Shown one piece after another: positions 24,830 through 36,498 of a DNA stretch of 64,000 nt. Position 1 is the first letter of the stretch. Every line of letters begins with the position of its first letter. The translations under genes and the position numbers were made by a program. Source of the stretch: Erodium maritimum (taxonomy: Eukaryota; Streptophyta; Magnoliopsida; Geraniales; Geraniaceae); contig OY997594.1 in NCBI GenBank assembly GCA_963921825.1, positions 32,904,956-32,968,955 on the forward strand, written 5' to 3'. The notes beneath the pieces are model-generated. The model saw only the letters and a program-made list of their open reading frames with translations, made no database searches and was not told where the DNA came from.

Positions 24830-25183
24830 GTGTTGATTGCGGATTTTGAGGCGTTGATTGCTCTGGGGCGTCTCTTAACTGATTACTGGACGGGCCTTGG
24901 GAGAGAAGCCCGGCTTCAGCTTCTGGGTAATGGGCCTCCCACTGGACATGTTGTTAGTCAACCCAGTACCATGCCTGATGTTGATCCATGTATAGGCCCT
25001 CAGTCAGTTTCTCCTTTGAGTACCCCGGTAGGAGGCGATGAGGTGGCTTCGTTACAGGTACAGGATAGTCCGTGGAAGGATATCCTCCTTAAACCACCGC
25101 CTCGTCAGACTCAACCTCCCACTCGTAAACCTACTGTTGTTTACAACACTAGGTCGAAAACCCGTTCGTTGAGTCTCGAGCGT
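24830..25183 (+). pseudogene. LINE ORF1-type frame, 5' part (split by transposon)
   Basis: An open frame without a clear start codon ends in a Pro-rich stretch followed by VVYNTRSKTRSLSLER. The motif 'NTRSK' plus Arg/Leu occurs also near the C-terminus of the minus-strand ORF1 at 25556-27095, so the two are related. The frame is interrupted at 25184 by the hAT-like element and resumes at 44740. The upstream part (RNA-binding domain) is absent, so it is 5' truncated. Confidence 0.6.
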
Positions 25184-25382
25184 TACTGGCGGATTTACCT
25201 TAGGCCCGGGGGGCACGTGCCCCCCCCCCTCCCCTCAACTTTTTAAAAACCAAAATTTACCTACGTATTTTATATAAATTTCAATTGTGCCTCCTCATAA
25301 TTTTTATTTTTATATCTTAGTTCCAAATTATCTTACATGGACGTACAAGCTTTTTGGATTGAACCGTGTATATTGTACTTAT

Positions 25383-27118
25383 TTTTTTTTTCTTTTGTTT
25401 GGATAAGCGCTAAAAAATTTATTCGATGGTCATTCTCCAAGTACGAAAAGCCAAAAAACGAGTAACCACGATTACAAAAGTCTCCAAAAGAGAAAACATG
25501 GCACATACCCTTAACAAAAAAACGACCAGAATCAACCAGTCAAAATCAGCGTCCTCTAATCTTCCTCATACCACACACTATCTGGGAACGGAACGTTGGA
25601 AGCCTTTTGATTTAAGGCTCGGTTCTTGGACCTGGTATTAAAAGTACGAGGTACCAAAGTGGACTTAGGTCGTCCCTTATGGGCCTTAGTCGTGAGGGCT
25701 TCCTCCACCCACCCATCGATCGATTGCAATGCTGTTTGGGACATGTTCTCAATGGGTGGTAGCTTTACGCCAAACACTTTATAGTCTGAAAGATGTGAGG
25801 TAGGTCGGCTCAAGTGTTTCGAGGATTTAAGGAGGGCATCCTTTCATGGGCCGGACTGAACCATAGACGAAACACCCTTCTCTATATCCATACTACCTGA
25901 AGCGGGTTCTGGGCCTATCGGATCTGCCCCAACAACACGAATTACTGAAGTTGGGCCTGTTAATTGAGCTTGCACATAAGTCACAAGTTCAGCAGAACCT
26001 GGGCACGAACCAAGTTGGACCTTACCTATTGGAGAAACATCCAACCCAGGCCCAATAAACGGTCTGTTAATCCCCAACTCAGCGCCTACTACGTCTTTTC
26101 CACGCAGAATACAATCTCCTCCAATTTCGGCCTGAATACCGAACGTACATAATGCATGCGCTTCAATTTCCTCCATTAGAACCGGGTCAACAGCCATATT
26201 TCCATCTTCCGCTGAATCCAAAATTCCATTCGTACGATGATCATGGGATTTCAAATCACCAAATCCTGAAGATCCTTGTATGGATACAGAGATCTCGGCA
26301 TTTCGAAATCCCACGACTGATTCTGGATCTCCATCGGAATTAGACGCCGGCACACGAACCAGCACACCGCCCCCATTGCCTAGAGATCCCGTTTTCTCTG
26401 GTTCGACAGTCGGACCCGACAACAAAACGGGATCGACACCCTTGATGCGTTTTTCAGATGAAGCATTATACTGTCGAGCAGGTCGAGCCAAAACCACGAA
26501 CAGGATATACCCATTTATTTTGTATCCATTCATGTTTTCCATAGCCTAGGATGCTGCGGAATCGGTTTTGAATGTGACGAAACCGAAATAGCGACCGCCT
26601 AAGCTTGGCCAACGAGGAACAGAGCAGGAAAGAATCGTACCAAATGGACTAAAGACATTCCGCACCCAATCCTCTGACGTCTCAAAAGGAAGATTACTAA
26701 TGAAAATCTGGTTTGGGATTACCTTGTGTCGTGATGCAGATGGGCGTACATCACCTTGACTCTGAGCTCGGCTGAGATTCAAGCAGGGCAGGATCCTCTT
26801 GATTTTCATCCCTCGAAGCCTCCTTACTTGTCTGCTTACCATGGACAGAGGCTACGCCCTTGGTGACAACATCTCCCGGAACCCCAATGACTGAACCAGT
26901 TCGTCGTGGACGGTGCATGCGCGATTTGCCCCCAACAGACTGGGTTCCCTTCTTTGTTTTGGCTAATGAATTTACCTTGACCGGACGATCCACTCCTTTC
27001 CTCTTCACAACCGTCGTCGTCTTCTCTATAGCTACAACTTCACGATAGATAGAGAGTAAACTTGCACAAAACGAGAGGAATGATGGAGGAACCATCACAC
27101 AAAAGCTCTTCTTCCCAT
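25383..27118 (-). mobile_element. ORF1-only LINE-type insertion
   Basis: On the minus strand it runs from about 27118 to a poly(A) tract (T run 25382-25391 on plus). A shared 10-mer TTGTACTTAT lies on both sides (25373-25382 and 27119-27128), fitting a target duplication that overlaps the tail. It contains one ORF1-type frame and about 165 bases of 3' UTR, and no endonuclease or reverse transcriptase. It lies within the hAT-like element and so inserted after it. Confidence 0.6.
25556..27095 (-). pseudogene. LINE ORF1 with RNA-recognition motif, broken
   Basis: It starts at a minus-strand ATG at 27095 with a basic, Lys-rich N-terminus. A frameshift near 26760-26840 leads into a clear RNA-recognition motif: NQIFISNLPFETSEDWVRN (RNP2-like), then GGRYFGFVTFKTD (RNP1), then, after an in-frame TAG, AMENMNGYKINGYILFVVLA. 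A long middle part is acidic and Gly/Pro-rich, and after a stop the C-terminus carries FNTRSKNRAL and ends SVWYEED. RRM-bearing ORF1 proteins are known from one group of plant L1 elements, where they bind RNA. The TAG before AMENMNG sits where a Gln codon is common. With one shift and two internal stops it is not functional. Confidence 0.75.
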
Positions 27119-27128
27119 TTGTACTTAT

Positions 27129-27885
27129 ATTCTTAATTATGTTTCTTATTTATTACACTTATATTATTCTTTTAATATCCCAATTATAACTATTCAGAAA
27201 AAGTAACACTAGTGTGTGTGAGTTAATGAATTAACAGAGAGATGAAGAACTATAACGTTCTGTAGCGCTCTGAATACCCTTTGGGGTGCAAAACTACCCT
27301 TTCTAGGGTTCATCTTTTTCAGCCGCCCGCCTCCCTCGATCTCCACCTCCTCCGATCACCAATGCACCTTGCAACTATTATTACCGCGTGCTCTCTCTAC
27401 CTGCTCAATCGCCCTCATGCTTTCTGATCTCAACTCCACGATATCCGACCACCAATCGCCTTCTTGCCGGTACTCCCTTCCTCCCGTGCTCGTGCCAGTA
27501 TCCACTGTGGCTCTCCTTCCGCCGGCTATTGGGAACCGTGCTCCCTTCACCGTCCTACACACGCAGCTGCCTCCCGCCCTATGGCCATCTTTCGCCGGTC
27601 AGATCTGGGCGCCAACCAACGTCCCGAACACGATCTGCAACCCCATCGTGAACGCTAACAATGGCACCATGATCATTATATCGACAGCCTCCGTCTCTCT
27701 GGTGGCTGTATTTTTTGTGTTCACCGGCGCAAATCCGAAGTCTATACTGGAATCGCCTCGTCGTCGCCCACGAGCTCTTCCGGGTGAACGTGGGAGTTCG
27801 GTGGAAATTACCCGGCAACTGAGAGCCAAGAAGGACATCCATAATCCACAAACGGAGGGGATTCAGCTTTTGTAAAAATGATAAT
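27129..27885. other. GC-rich sequence left of the Tekay element, unassigned
   Basis: 27369-27875 is open on the plus strand for 168 codons and partly open in other frames. The predicted product is Pro/Ser-rich with one hydrophobic stretch and no known domain. The C-rich start resembles the 5' part of retroposons. 39290-39650, on the other side of the Tekay element, may be its continuation, since it looks like a LINE-type 3' part, but this is unproven. Confidence 0.35.
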
Positions 27886-28819
27886 CGTAAGAACCGCCCC
27901 GGTCGATCCCGGTCGAACCGGTGAATTTTGGCGGAAGTTGACTTTCGGCCGGGAAAGTCAATCGATGACTCCGGGAGTCATTCGGGACCTTTCCGGGGCC
28001 CAAAAAGCTTAGCCGTTGTTACGGTTAGCTTAGATGGCTCGTTTCCTTTTAAATGACTGTCTTTGCAAAAAAGTCAAACTCGGGTCAAACTAAGGCTAAT
28101 TAACGACTAAACCTAATTAAATTAAAGGTGCTGGATTTTATTAAGAGCAATGTGGCCCCCACTTGGACACTTGTCCATAGTGGCTTGGAGGAGAAGAAAT
28201 GGGTCTCTAATGACCCATTTCCCCTCACAAGTGCCAAATTAGAAGAAAGGAGCAAGGGGGACCTTTTGGTAAAAGCAACCTTAGGTTTAAGACTCACTTG
28301 GGACAACATTTCAGCTCATAATTCTCCTTGGTGGCCAAAAGTCACAAGAGGAAGGGACAACTTGGGAGCTTCGTTGTTTGGAGAAGAAGATAGTGAAGAA
28401 AGGAATCAACTTTGAAGGATTTTATTCACCAAACCTCTCCAAAACACCTCCATCTTCATCCTCTTTCCATTTCCAAGGTAAGTGAGCTCTAACAATCCAC
28501 TTTCAATCAATTTAAGGTTATGGGTTTCCATGGAAATTGCTTGAACTAGATAGGTTTTGTTCTATTTGTTGTTAGATGGTTGTTTTGATGAAGATTAAGG
28601 AAGGTTTTGGTTAGAAATCAATTGATTGTTGATGTTTGGAGGAAACTCATTATGGGTATTGAAGTTTGGGGGGGGGGGGGGGGTTTGTGACTGTTTTTGG
28701 AGTTTGATAATGTTAGAAATGGAGTTTTTGAAGTAGATTTTCGTGGAAACGAAGTTGGAGAAGAAGGAGTTGGGTCTGCCCAGATTTGGCACGGAAAGGG
28801 CCTCTGGTCGGCCCTCTGA

Positions 28820-29040
28820 GCGGCACGGTTCGGGCTCTGTACCGGCCCTCTGAAGGGCACGGTCCGGGTCCTAGACCGGCCCTCTGAGGGGCACAGTCCG
28901 GGCCTGGTGCCGGGCTTCTGAGGGGCACGGTCCGGGCCTGGTGCCGGGCTTCTGTGGGGCACGGTCCGGGCCTGGTGCCGGGCCTTTGAGGGGCACGGTC
29001 CGGGCCTGGTGCCGGGCCTCTGAGGGCCACGGACCAGGCC
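28820..29040. repeat. About 36-bp GC-rich minisatellite in LTR
   Basis: Six or so units contain 'cacggtccgggcctggtgcc'. The 3' LTR has the same array at about 37425-37660 with differing unit copies. On the complement the units give Pro/Gly/Arg-rich frames that are repeat artefacts. Confidence 0.85.
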
Positions 29041-29789
29041 GAGTGCTGGGCTTGTGAACTGCCCGAATTGGCCTAGTTCGGGCCCAATTTACTTTTTGGC
29101 CCAAGTTTTATCATTAAGCGTAAATTAGGTACTTCTCTTTAAACCCGACCTTGAATGTTTATTGATTATAGTAATAATTTCTGTTCCTAGACTTTATTCT
29201 CGGGCTCGGAGGAGGAGACTTCTAGGCGTTGTGTGACTAAGCGTGTGGAAAGCACTTGAGGTAGGGAAGAGTAGTAATTACCGTTTTTAATTAAAGAATG
29301 TTAATAGTATGCATATAGGACGTTAATAACCGGTAAAGTCTTAGTTTGCATTTAGGATGTGATTAACTAGAATAACAGCTTTCAATTATGGGAATTGTCG
29401 TGCTGTAGAATCGTATGTGGCCATGTCGGGCCTTAGGATTGTGTGTTGGTTGTGTTTGATTGTGGGTAATCGTCCTTAAGTGTCGTTGTATAGTATACTC
29501 TTTGGTTAATTTAAGAATCATATTATGCTATATGAATTGTGATATGAATGTTTGTTTCGTGACATGATTGGTTGAATGAATGTGATATGAATGTTGTCTT
29601 GTGATATGATCGGGTGAATGATAGACCGATACGGTGTTCTTTGTAAGTTGTGACGGTAAGCTCCGTTGGTATGATAAGTTCGGTGTAGTGTGTTTTGTGT
29701 GGTATTGTGTGTTGTGACTTGTACCCCGAGAGACGAGAAGATACCCGACCGAGGTGTGTGCTGGTCTGGTATGTGTGTGATGAGATTTA

Positions 29790-30110
29790 CCCCGATGTGT
29801 GTTCCGGGAAGACATCTAGGCCGATGTACGTTTCCGGCATGATGTATTGTTTGTTTACCCCGATGCTGTGTGTCTGGGAAGACATCTAGACCGATGGACA
29901 TTCCGGTATGATGTAGTGTTTCACCCCGATGTTGTGTGTCCGGGAAGACATCTGGACCGATGGACATTCCGGTTTGATGTAATGTTTCACCCCGATGCTG
30001 TGTGTCCGGGAAGACATCTAGACCGATGGACATTCCGGTATGATGTATTTGCTTCACCCCGATGATGTGTGTCCGGGAAGACATCTAGACCGAGGGTATA
30101 TTCCGGTATG
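29790..30110. repeat. About 65-bp minisatellite in LTR
   Basis: Five units carry 'gggaagacatctagaccgat' followed by 'ggacattccggtatgatgta'. The matching array in the 3' LTR is at about 38395-38725. Confidence 0.9.
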
Positions 30111-30686
30111 ATGTATTTGTTGAGTTGTGTGTAGTGATCGGATTGCCATGGGTACTTGTCTTATGTTGTGTGATATCGAATCTGGGTAACGTTCGTAGTG
30201 GTCTTAGCAGTATAATGTCTCGTTACTCGTTTGTTTATCTAATTTGGTGCTATTATCGAAATTGTTGTGTTCTTGCTGGTTTCTATTTACGTTATCAGTT
30301 TTAGTAAGAGTTATTGATCGAGTATTTCTGGTAACGGAGCGGGAGTCCCTTCCCTTTACTACTTTTTCCTACTGAGCGAAAGCTCACCCCCTCTGTTTTT
30401 ACTGTTTTACAGGTTTCGATGGTGAGTCGGTGTAGAGGACGTCTCAGAGCTCGGGAGCTCCTCGAGAGTCCGGGGTTTATTTATGTAGTAGAGACGTACT
30501 TTCTTTTATGAACTAAACCTTGTACTTATTTATTTGGATTTGAGCGTTGACTCGCCGTATTTTATTGTTGATTTGGAACTACTTTTCGGAGTTATAATTC
30601 GTAAATTCCTTTTTATTATTTTTGTTTTGATTTAATTTTAGTTCACGTCTCGAGTTCGGTCAAACCATATTTGGGGCGTGACAATT

Positions 30687-30703
30687 TGGTATCAGAGCCT
30701 CGG
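30687..30703 (+). promoter_or_regulatory. Primer-binding site (initiator Met tRNA)
   Basis: TGGTATCAGAGCCTCGG begins three bases after the 5' LTR. TGGTATCAGAGC is the standard complement of the 3' end of plant initiator methionine tRNA, used to prime minus-strand synthesis. Confidence 0.95.
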
Positions 30704-31683
30704 TTTTTCAAAACTTCGGACCGTACGTCAATTAGGTGGGTAGAGTTAAGTCGTTAGGAGTCGAGTGTTCGGTTACGCAAATCGGAAATCTCCTAAGCGT
30801 AGATCAGTGACAACGAGAGTCTCGAGTAGTGCACTACTTAATTGTGTTTTGCCTTGTAGTGGGCTTCGTTGTGTGCCCTGGTTGAACTGTTGTGCCGATC
30901 GTTTAAGATCGAGGTTGACTTATTGTTGTGCTGTGTGCCTTGGTTGAATTGGTATGCCGATCGACTGAGATCGAGGTTGACTTAGCAAGTGCTGCTCGAG
31001 CTATTTTATGACTTGTTGGTCTTGATTGAGTGATTGTTTATTGGGTTGCCGCCTTGGTCGGTCGTTGATCGATTGGTTAAGTGTGAAGTATTGACTTGAT
31101 TGGGTGGTAATCGTGTGAATTACCGGGACCCGAGGTATAAGCTGCGATGTTTTGTTGTGTGCTATGTTGTGCTGAATGCTTGTACAAGATGTGAGTTGAA
31201 TGATTCGCATAAGCGGATGGTTAGTGGAATTTTCGAACGGGTCATGCACAAATTTCTGCAAAACTGAAGTGTTTGCACTATCACGGGTTGACTCAGGGGC
31301 GTCACTGTAGTCGAACGTGATGAGGGGATGTCAAGTGGTTAAAACGAGATTCGGGGACGCCTGAATCGGGTTGTGTTAGAAAGAACAAGTGTGAGAACCT
31401 TGGAAGAACAAGTGTGTGAACCTTGGAACTAAGTTGATATTGATACTTGTGGAGTTGCTGAGTAATGTGAACTGTGTGACCCCTGTGTGGGATTGTTGAA
31501 TTGTGTGGTTGATTTTATGTGACGTACAAGTGTACAGGATTCCCTGTTGTGTGAAACTAGTTATGACTATGCTAAAGCCATGACCTTGGTGAAACGTGTG
31601 TGAACGTTAGTGACTTAAGCGCGTCACGTTATACGAAATTAAGAAACTGAACATGTGCGTTATCCGTGCAGAGGATATACGAC

Positions 31684-34600
31684 ATGACGCCTACTTACGT
31701 ACCACGAGGCACTAGACGTCGTCTAGCTAGAGGCCGAGGGCAGTCACCTGCCATTGGGTCGACAGGGGCAACTAGTGCCCAAGGTGACTCCGTTGAGGAG
31801 CACGTGAGAGATGATGCAGTACCGTCAGGGCTTCCGCCCCGAGTTCCACCGGTCGCAGAGCTAACCCAGGCGACCACTCTGGAGGAGCTGGTTTGCACAG
31901 GTCAGAGCCTCGCGGCGATCATCGCCCAGACGGAGGCCGCGGCACCGGCACTAGAGACTGTGCCTGCTGCCACTACAGCCGCTGTTGAGAGGTCGAGTCA
32001 GGCCGATAGCTATACAGCTCAGGCTCTGAGAGACTTTCGCAGGTTGGGCCCGCTAGTATTTTCCAGGGAGTCAGACCCCGAGGCAGCCGAGAGATGGGTG
32101 GAGCGGATTACCCGCAACTTAGATACGTCGGGGATATCGGATGGTCGCCTGAGAGTATCTTTTGCAGCGTTCCAACTGGAGGGGGATGCGTACTATTGGT
32201 GGCAGCACGAGCAGGTCAGGGTTGAAGACGACTTTCAGTTGTTCGGCAGGTTGTTCCTGGAGCAGTACTTCCCGAGATCAGTCCGAGATGACAGACACCA
32301 GCAGTTCCTGGTGCTGCGTCAGCGCGGGATGACTGTATCGGAGAATGAGGCGAGGTTCACATCCTTGTCTCGTTTCGCACCGGATATGGTGCAGACCGAG
32401 GAGCGCCGTTGTAGGTGATTTGAGGGGGGACTCCTCCCGTTAATCGTAGACGAAGTCACCGCCTTTAGGGCTGAGGTGTACACTGAGCTAGTGGACTAAG
32501 CACTGGAAGTGAAGCGACACTTCAGAGAGGCCGCCAAGGCCCATAAGAGCAGGCCAAGACCGAGTGGCTTTCTGAGGCCGTGTGAGGACCGCGATCCGAG
32601 GAGGCAAAGGACCTCAGGATCTTTCCGACCACAGCCCCAGTCTGGTGGGATGCGTCGGGTTGGAGCAGTAGCGTCCGTTGGACCTGCCCCGGTAGCACAT
32701 TTGTGCCCCTTGTGCAGAAAACTGGGTCACCTGGCCCGAGATTGCCCGAGGAGTGGAGGACCTGCAGATCACCAAACGGATCGTCTAATGAGGTTCGGGG
32801 AGAGACTGCGTGGCGATGAGAGGACATGCTACCAGTGCGGTCGACTGGGACACATCTCTATTGAGTGTCCCGACCGGGTTGGAGGAGTGCCAACATCGAG
32901 ACCTCAGCAGACGTAGCCCCATCAGGCACCCTCTTTCCGCCCGCGTCAGACTCAGGCTCCGAGAGCCCCGCGCCAGGCGGCGAGCGCAGCAGCACAGAGA
33001 CATCAGCCGAGGGCTCCGCAGTAGATGACCCTTCCACCACCCCCGAGAGGAGGACCTCAGGCACAGCAGGGCCGGGTGTATGCTGTCACTGACTCCCGAG
33101 CGGAGGGACGCCACTCCGGTCATGAGACCACTCAGGGTACGTGCTTGCTTTACAAATCCTGGGCGTCCTTCTTATTTGATACTAGGGCATCACATTCTTT
33201 CATCTCTTCTTCTTTCGCTGATATGTTGGGATTGAGGGTATAATCTTTGAGTAGACCTTTATGTCTTAACACCCTGGTTACGGGAGATGTGGTCCTAAGT
33301 ACCGTATGTCGTGCATGTCAGATTAGAGTGACTGATTGCCCTTTTATTGGTGATTTTCTTGTGTTGGACATGACAACATTTGACGTGATCTTGGGGATGG
33401 ACTGGCTCGCGAGGTATCGAGCGTCGATCGAATGCTATCGACGACAGGTGACAGTGGTATCGGGCGACCCGATCGTCACTTGTGTCTTGGGCAGTAGGAG
33501 CGGAGTTCTCCTGTCAACATTGACCGTGGGAGACGAGGCGACGATCGTTCAGAGCAGAGAGCTGTCACGGGTAGTGTGCGAGTTCCCGGAGGTATTTCCG
33601 GAGGAGTTATCAGGATTACCGCCGGCGCGCGAGGTTGAGTTTAGGATCGACTTGATATCGGGGACGGCACCGATATCCATGGCCTCGTACCGGTTTGCAC
33701 CAGCCGAGTTGGTCGAGCTGAAGCGAATACTCGAGGAGCTTCGGGAGAAGGGATTTATCCGTCCGAGTGCTTCACCATGGGGAGCACCCGCCCTCTTCGC
33801 GAAGAAGAAGGGTGGAGCACTGAGGATGTGCATAGATTACCAGAAGCTGAACCGGGTCACGGTAAAGAACCGCTACCCGATGCCGAGGATCGATGACTTG
33901 TTCGATCAGCTGAGAGAAGCGAAGTGCTTCTCGAAGATTGATCTACGATAAGGGTATTATCAGTTGAGGGTTCGGGAGGAGGATGTGGCGAAGACCTCAT
34001 TTCGGACTCGGTTCGGACACTACGAGTTCCTGATGATGCTGTTTGGGCTGACGAACGCGCCTGTAGCGTTCATGGACCTGATGAACGGTATTTTCCGACC
34101 GTACCTGGACCAGTTCGTCGTGGTATTCGTAGACAACATTTTGATTTATTCGCCGAGTGAGGAGCACCTGAGGACAGTTTTGACGTTGTTGCGTACTCAC
34201 CAGTTGTACGGCAACCGGGAGAAGTGCGAGTTTTGGCTCGCCGAGGTGAAGTTTCTTGGGGATGTCGTGTCCCAAGAGGGTATACTGGTCGATCCGGCGA
34301 AGATCGACGCAGTCTCGAAGTGGGCACGACCCACGAGTGTCTTTGAGATCCGTAGCTTCCTAGGCTTGGCAGGATACTATCGACGGTTCGTCCAAGACTT
34401 CTCACGCCTGGTCGCGCCGATGACTGCCCTAACACGCAAGGGAGCCGAGTTTGTGTGGACTGATGAGTGTGAGCACTCCTTTACCAAGCTGAAGGCTTGT
34501 CTGACTACCGCGCCCGTGTTGATAGTGCCGGAGCGCGGGATCGGATATGATGTGTATTGTGATGCGTCCGGTGAGGGACTAGGGTGTGTATTGATGTAGT

Positions 34601-36490
34601 CCGGTAATGTAGTTGCTTATGGCTCCAGAAACTTGAAGATACATGAGCGCAACTACCCTACTCATGACTTAGAGTTGGCAGTAATCGTCTTCGCGTTGAA
34701 GAGATGGCGACACTACATGTATGGAGAGCGATTCCGGGTGTTCTCGGATCGCAAGAGTCTCAAGTACATCTTCTCCCAGCGAGACTTGAACATGCGCCAG
34801 AGGCGATGGATGGAGTTACTTGAGGAGTACGACTTCGAGATACTCTACCATCCGGGCAAGGCGAATGTTGTCGCTGATGCCCTGAGTAGGAAGTCGTTCC
34901 ATTGCCTTGCCGGTATATCAGTCCGAGAGTGGGACATGATGGAGGAGTTGAGCTCGTTTAGACTTGAGCTAGATGAGGTCATCGATGGCGTGGCTATGTG
35001 TTCGCTGGTGGCTCAGCCCACACTAGTTGCTCGTGTGCTAGAGGTACAGGCCGAGGATGCCGAGACGACAGAGATCCGGGAGAGGATTACCAGCGACGTT
35101 GACGCTGAGGGCTGGGAGCAGGGTACTGATCTGGGTCTACGTTACCGAGGAGGACTCTTTGTGTCGCGTTGCTGTAGAGATGATGTGTTGAGAGAGTCTC
35201 ATCACTCCCGTCTTGCTGTGCACCCGGGTGGCACCAAGATGTATCGGGATATCAAACAACAGTTTTGGTGGAGCGGGATGTGGAGAGCAGTTGCAGAGTT
35301 TGTGTCGAGATGCCTCACTTGTCAGCAAGTGAAGGCCGAGCATCAGCGACTCGCCAGTTTATTACAGCCATTGCCGATCGCGCAGTGAAAGTGGGAGCAC
35401 GTCACGATGGACTTCGTGAGTGGCTTACCAAGGTCGGCGAGAGGGCACGACGTAGTTTGGGTAGTGGCCGACCGATTGACCAAGTCAGCACACTTCTTCG
35501 CTATGAGGATGACAGATACGGTTGACACTCTGAGTCGCTTGTACGTTCGAGAGATTATCCGACTACACGGGGTTCTAGTGTCGGTGGTGTCCGACAGAGA
35601 TCCTCGTTTCACCTTCAGGTTATGGGAGAGCTTGCAGAGAGCCTTGGAGACCGAGGTCCTACTTCGTACATCGTACCACCCGCAGACGGACGGGCAGTTA
35701 GAGCGCATGATACATATCTTAGGGGATATGTTGCGGGCATGTGTGTTGGACTTCTGAGGGTCGTGGGAGGACCACTTACCATTGGCCGAGTTTGCCTACA
35801 ACAACAACTTCAAGGCTAGTATTGGGATGACACCGTTCGAGGCGTTGTATGGTAGGCCGTGTCGATCGCCCGTGTGTTGGGAAGAGGTGGGCAACATGAG
35901 TTTGCTTGGTCCGAAACTTGTCCGGGAGACGACCGAGAAGGTCGCGTTGATTCGGGATTGGTTGAGGACCGTGTAGAGCCGATAGAAGAGTTACGCTGAT
36001 AGACGGCGTTGTCCTCTCGAGATTACAGTTGGTGATCACGTGTTCCTGAGGGTGAGCCCAAAGAAAGGACTATTGCGGTTCAACCGTGGCGGAGGCAAGT
36101 TGGCCCCGCGGTTTATCGGACCTTTTGAGGTTTTGGGCAGAGTGGGAGTCGTTGCTTATCGTCTTGCAGCCACCGCAGCTTGGGAACGTTCATAACGTCT
36201 TCCACGTTTCCCAACTACGGAAGTACACTACGGACCCCTCCCACGTTATTGAGTGGACGGACATCGAGGTATCTAAGGATGTTTCGTATGAGGAGCAGCC
36301 AGTCAGGATTCTGGATATGCGAGAGCAGGTTTTGCGTGGCAAGACTATCCCACTGGTACGGGTGCAGTGACGGCACCACGGAGCTGAATCGACCTAGGAG
36401 CGTGAGGATGAGGTTGGCGTGAAGTACCCCAGCCTGTTTGACCCTAGAGGTACTTTCGTTTTAAATTTTGAGGACGAAATTCATTTAAGG
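31684..36490 (+). pseudogene. gag-pol polyprotein of the Tekay-like element, inactivated
   Basis: Domains run in order in one frame. Gag (31684-32500) is followed by two CCHC knuckles (CPLCRKLGHLARDC and CYQCGRLGHISIEC, about 32700-32870). The protease motif reads DTR-A-S at 33178-33186, where the family has Gly in third place. Reverse transcriptase spans 33600-34300 with VDN at 34129-34137, where the second catalytic Asp is expected. RNase H (34530-34900) follows. Integrase has a His/Cys zinc region near 35200-35330 and a DDE core to 35755. The C-terminal chromodomain-type segment is at 36180-36470 after a frameshift near 36165. In-frame stops lie at 32416, 32497, 32914, 33241, 33949, 34597, 35386, 35755 and 35974. 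No envelope-type frame is present. The element cannot make its own enzymes. Confidence 0.93.
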
Positions 36491-36498
36491 GGGTAGAT
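36486..36498 (+). promoter_or_regulatory. Polypurine tract
   Basis: 'taagggggtagat' lies directly before the 3' LTR, in the position used to prime plus-strand DNA synthesis. Confidence 0.85.

Larger units (their letters stand above)
27886..30683 (+). repeat. 5' LTR of the Tekay-like element
   Basis: It starts CGTAAGAACC (the first T of the partner LTR changed to C) and ends GGGGCGTGACA. It includes a run of 16 Gs (28668-28683) where the 3' LTR has 6, a 36-bp repeat array (about 28820-29040) and a 65-bp array (about 29790-30110). Confidence 0.93.

Noticed and set aside
28618-29104. Pro/Gly/Arg-rich repeat proteins on the minus strand (and at 37208-37720)
   Set aside because: They are the complement of the GC-rich LTR minisatellite, present in both LTRs and varying with copy number.
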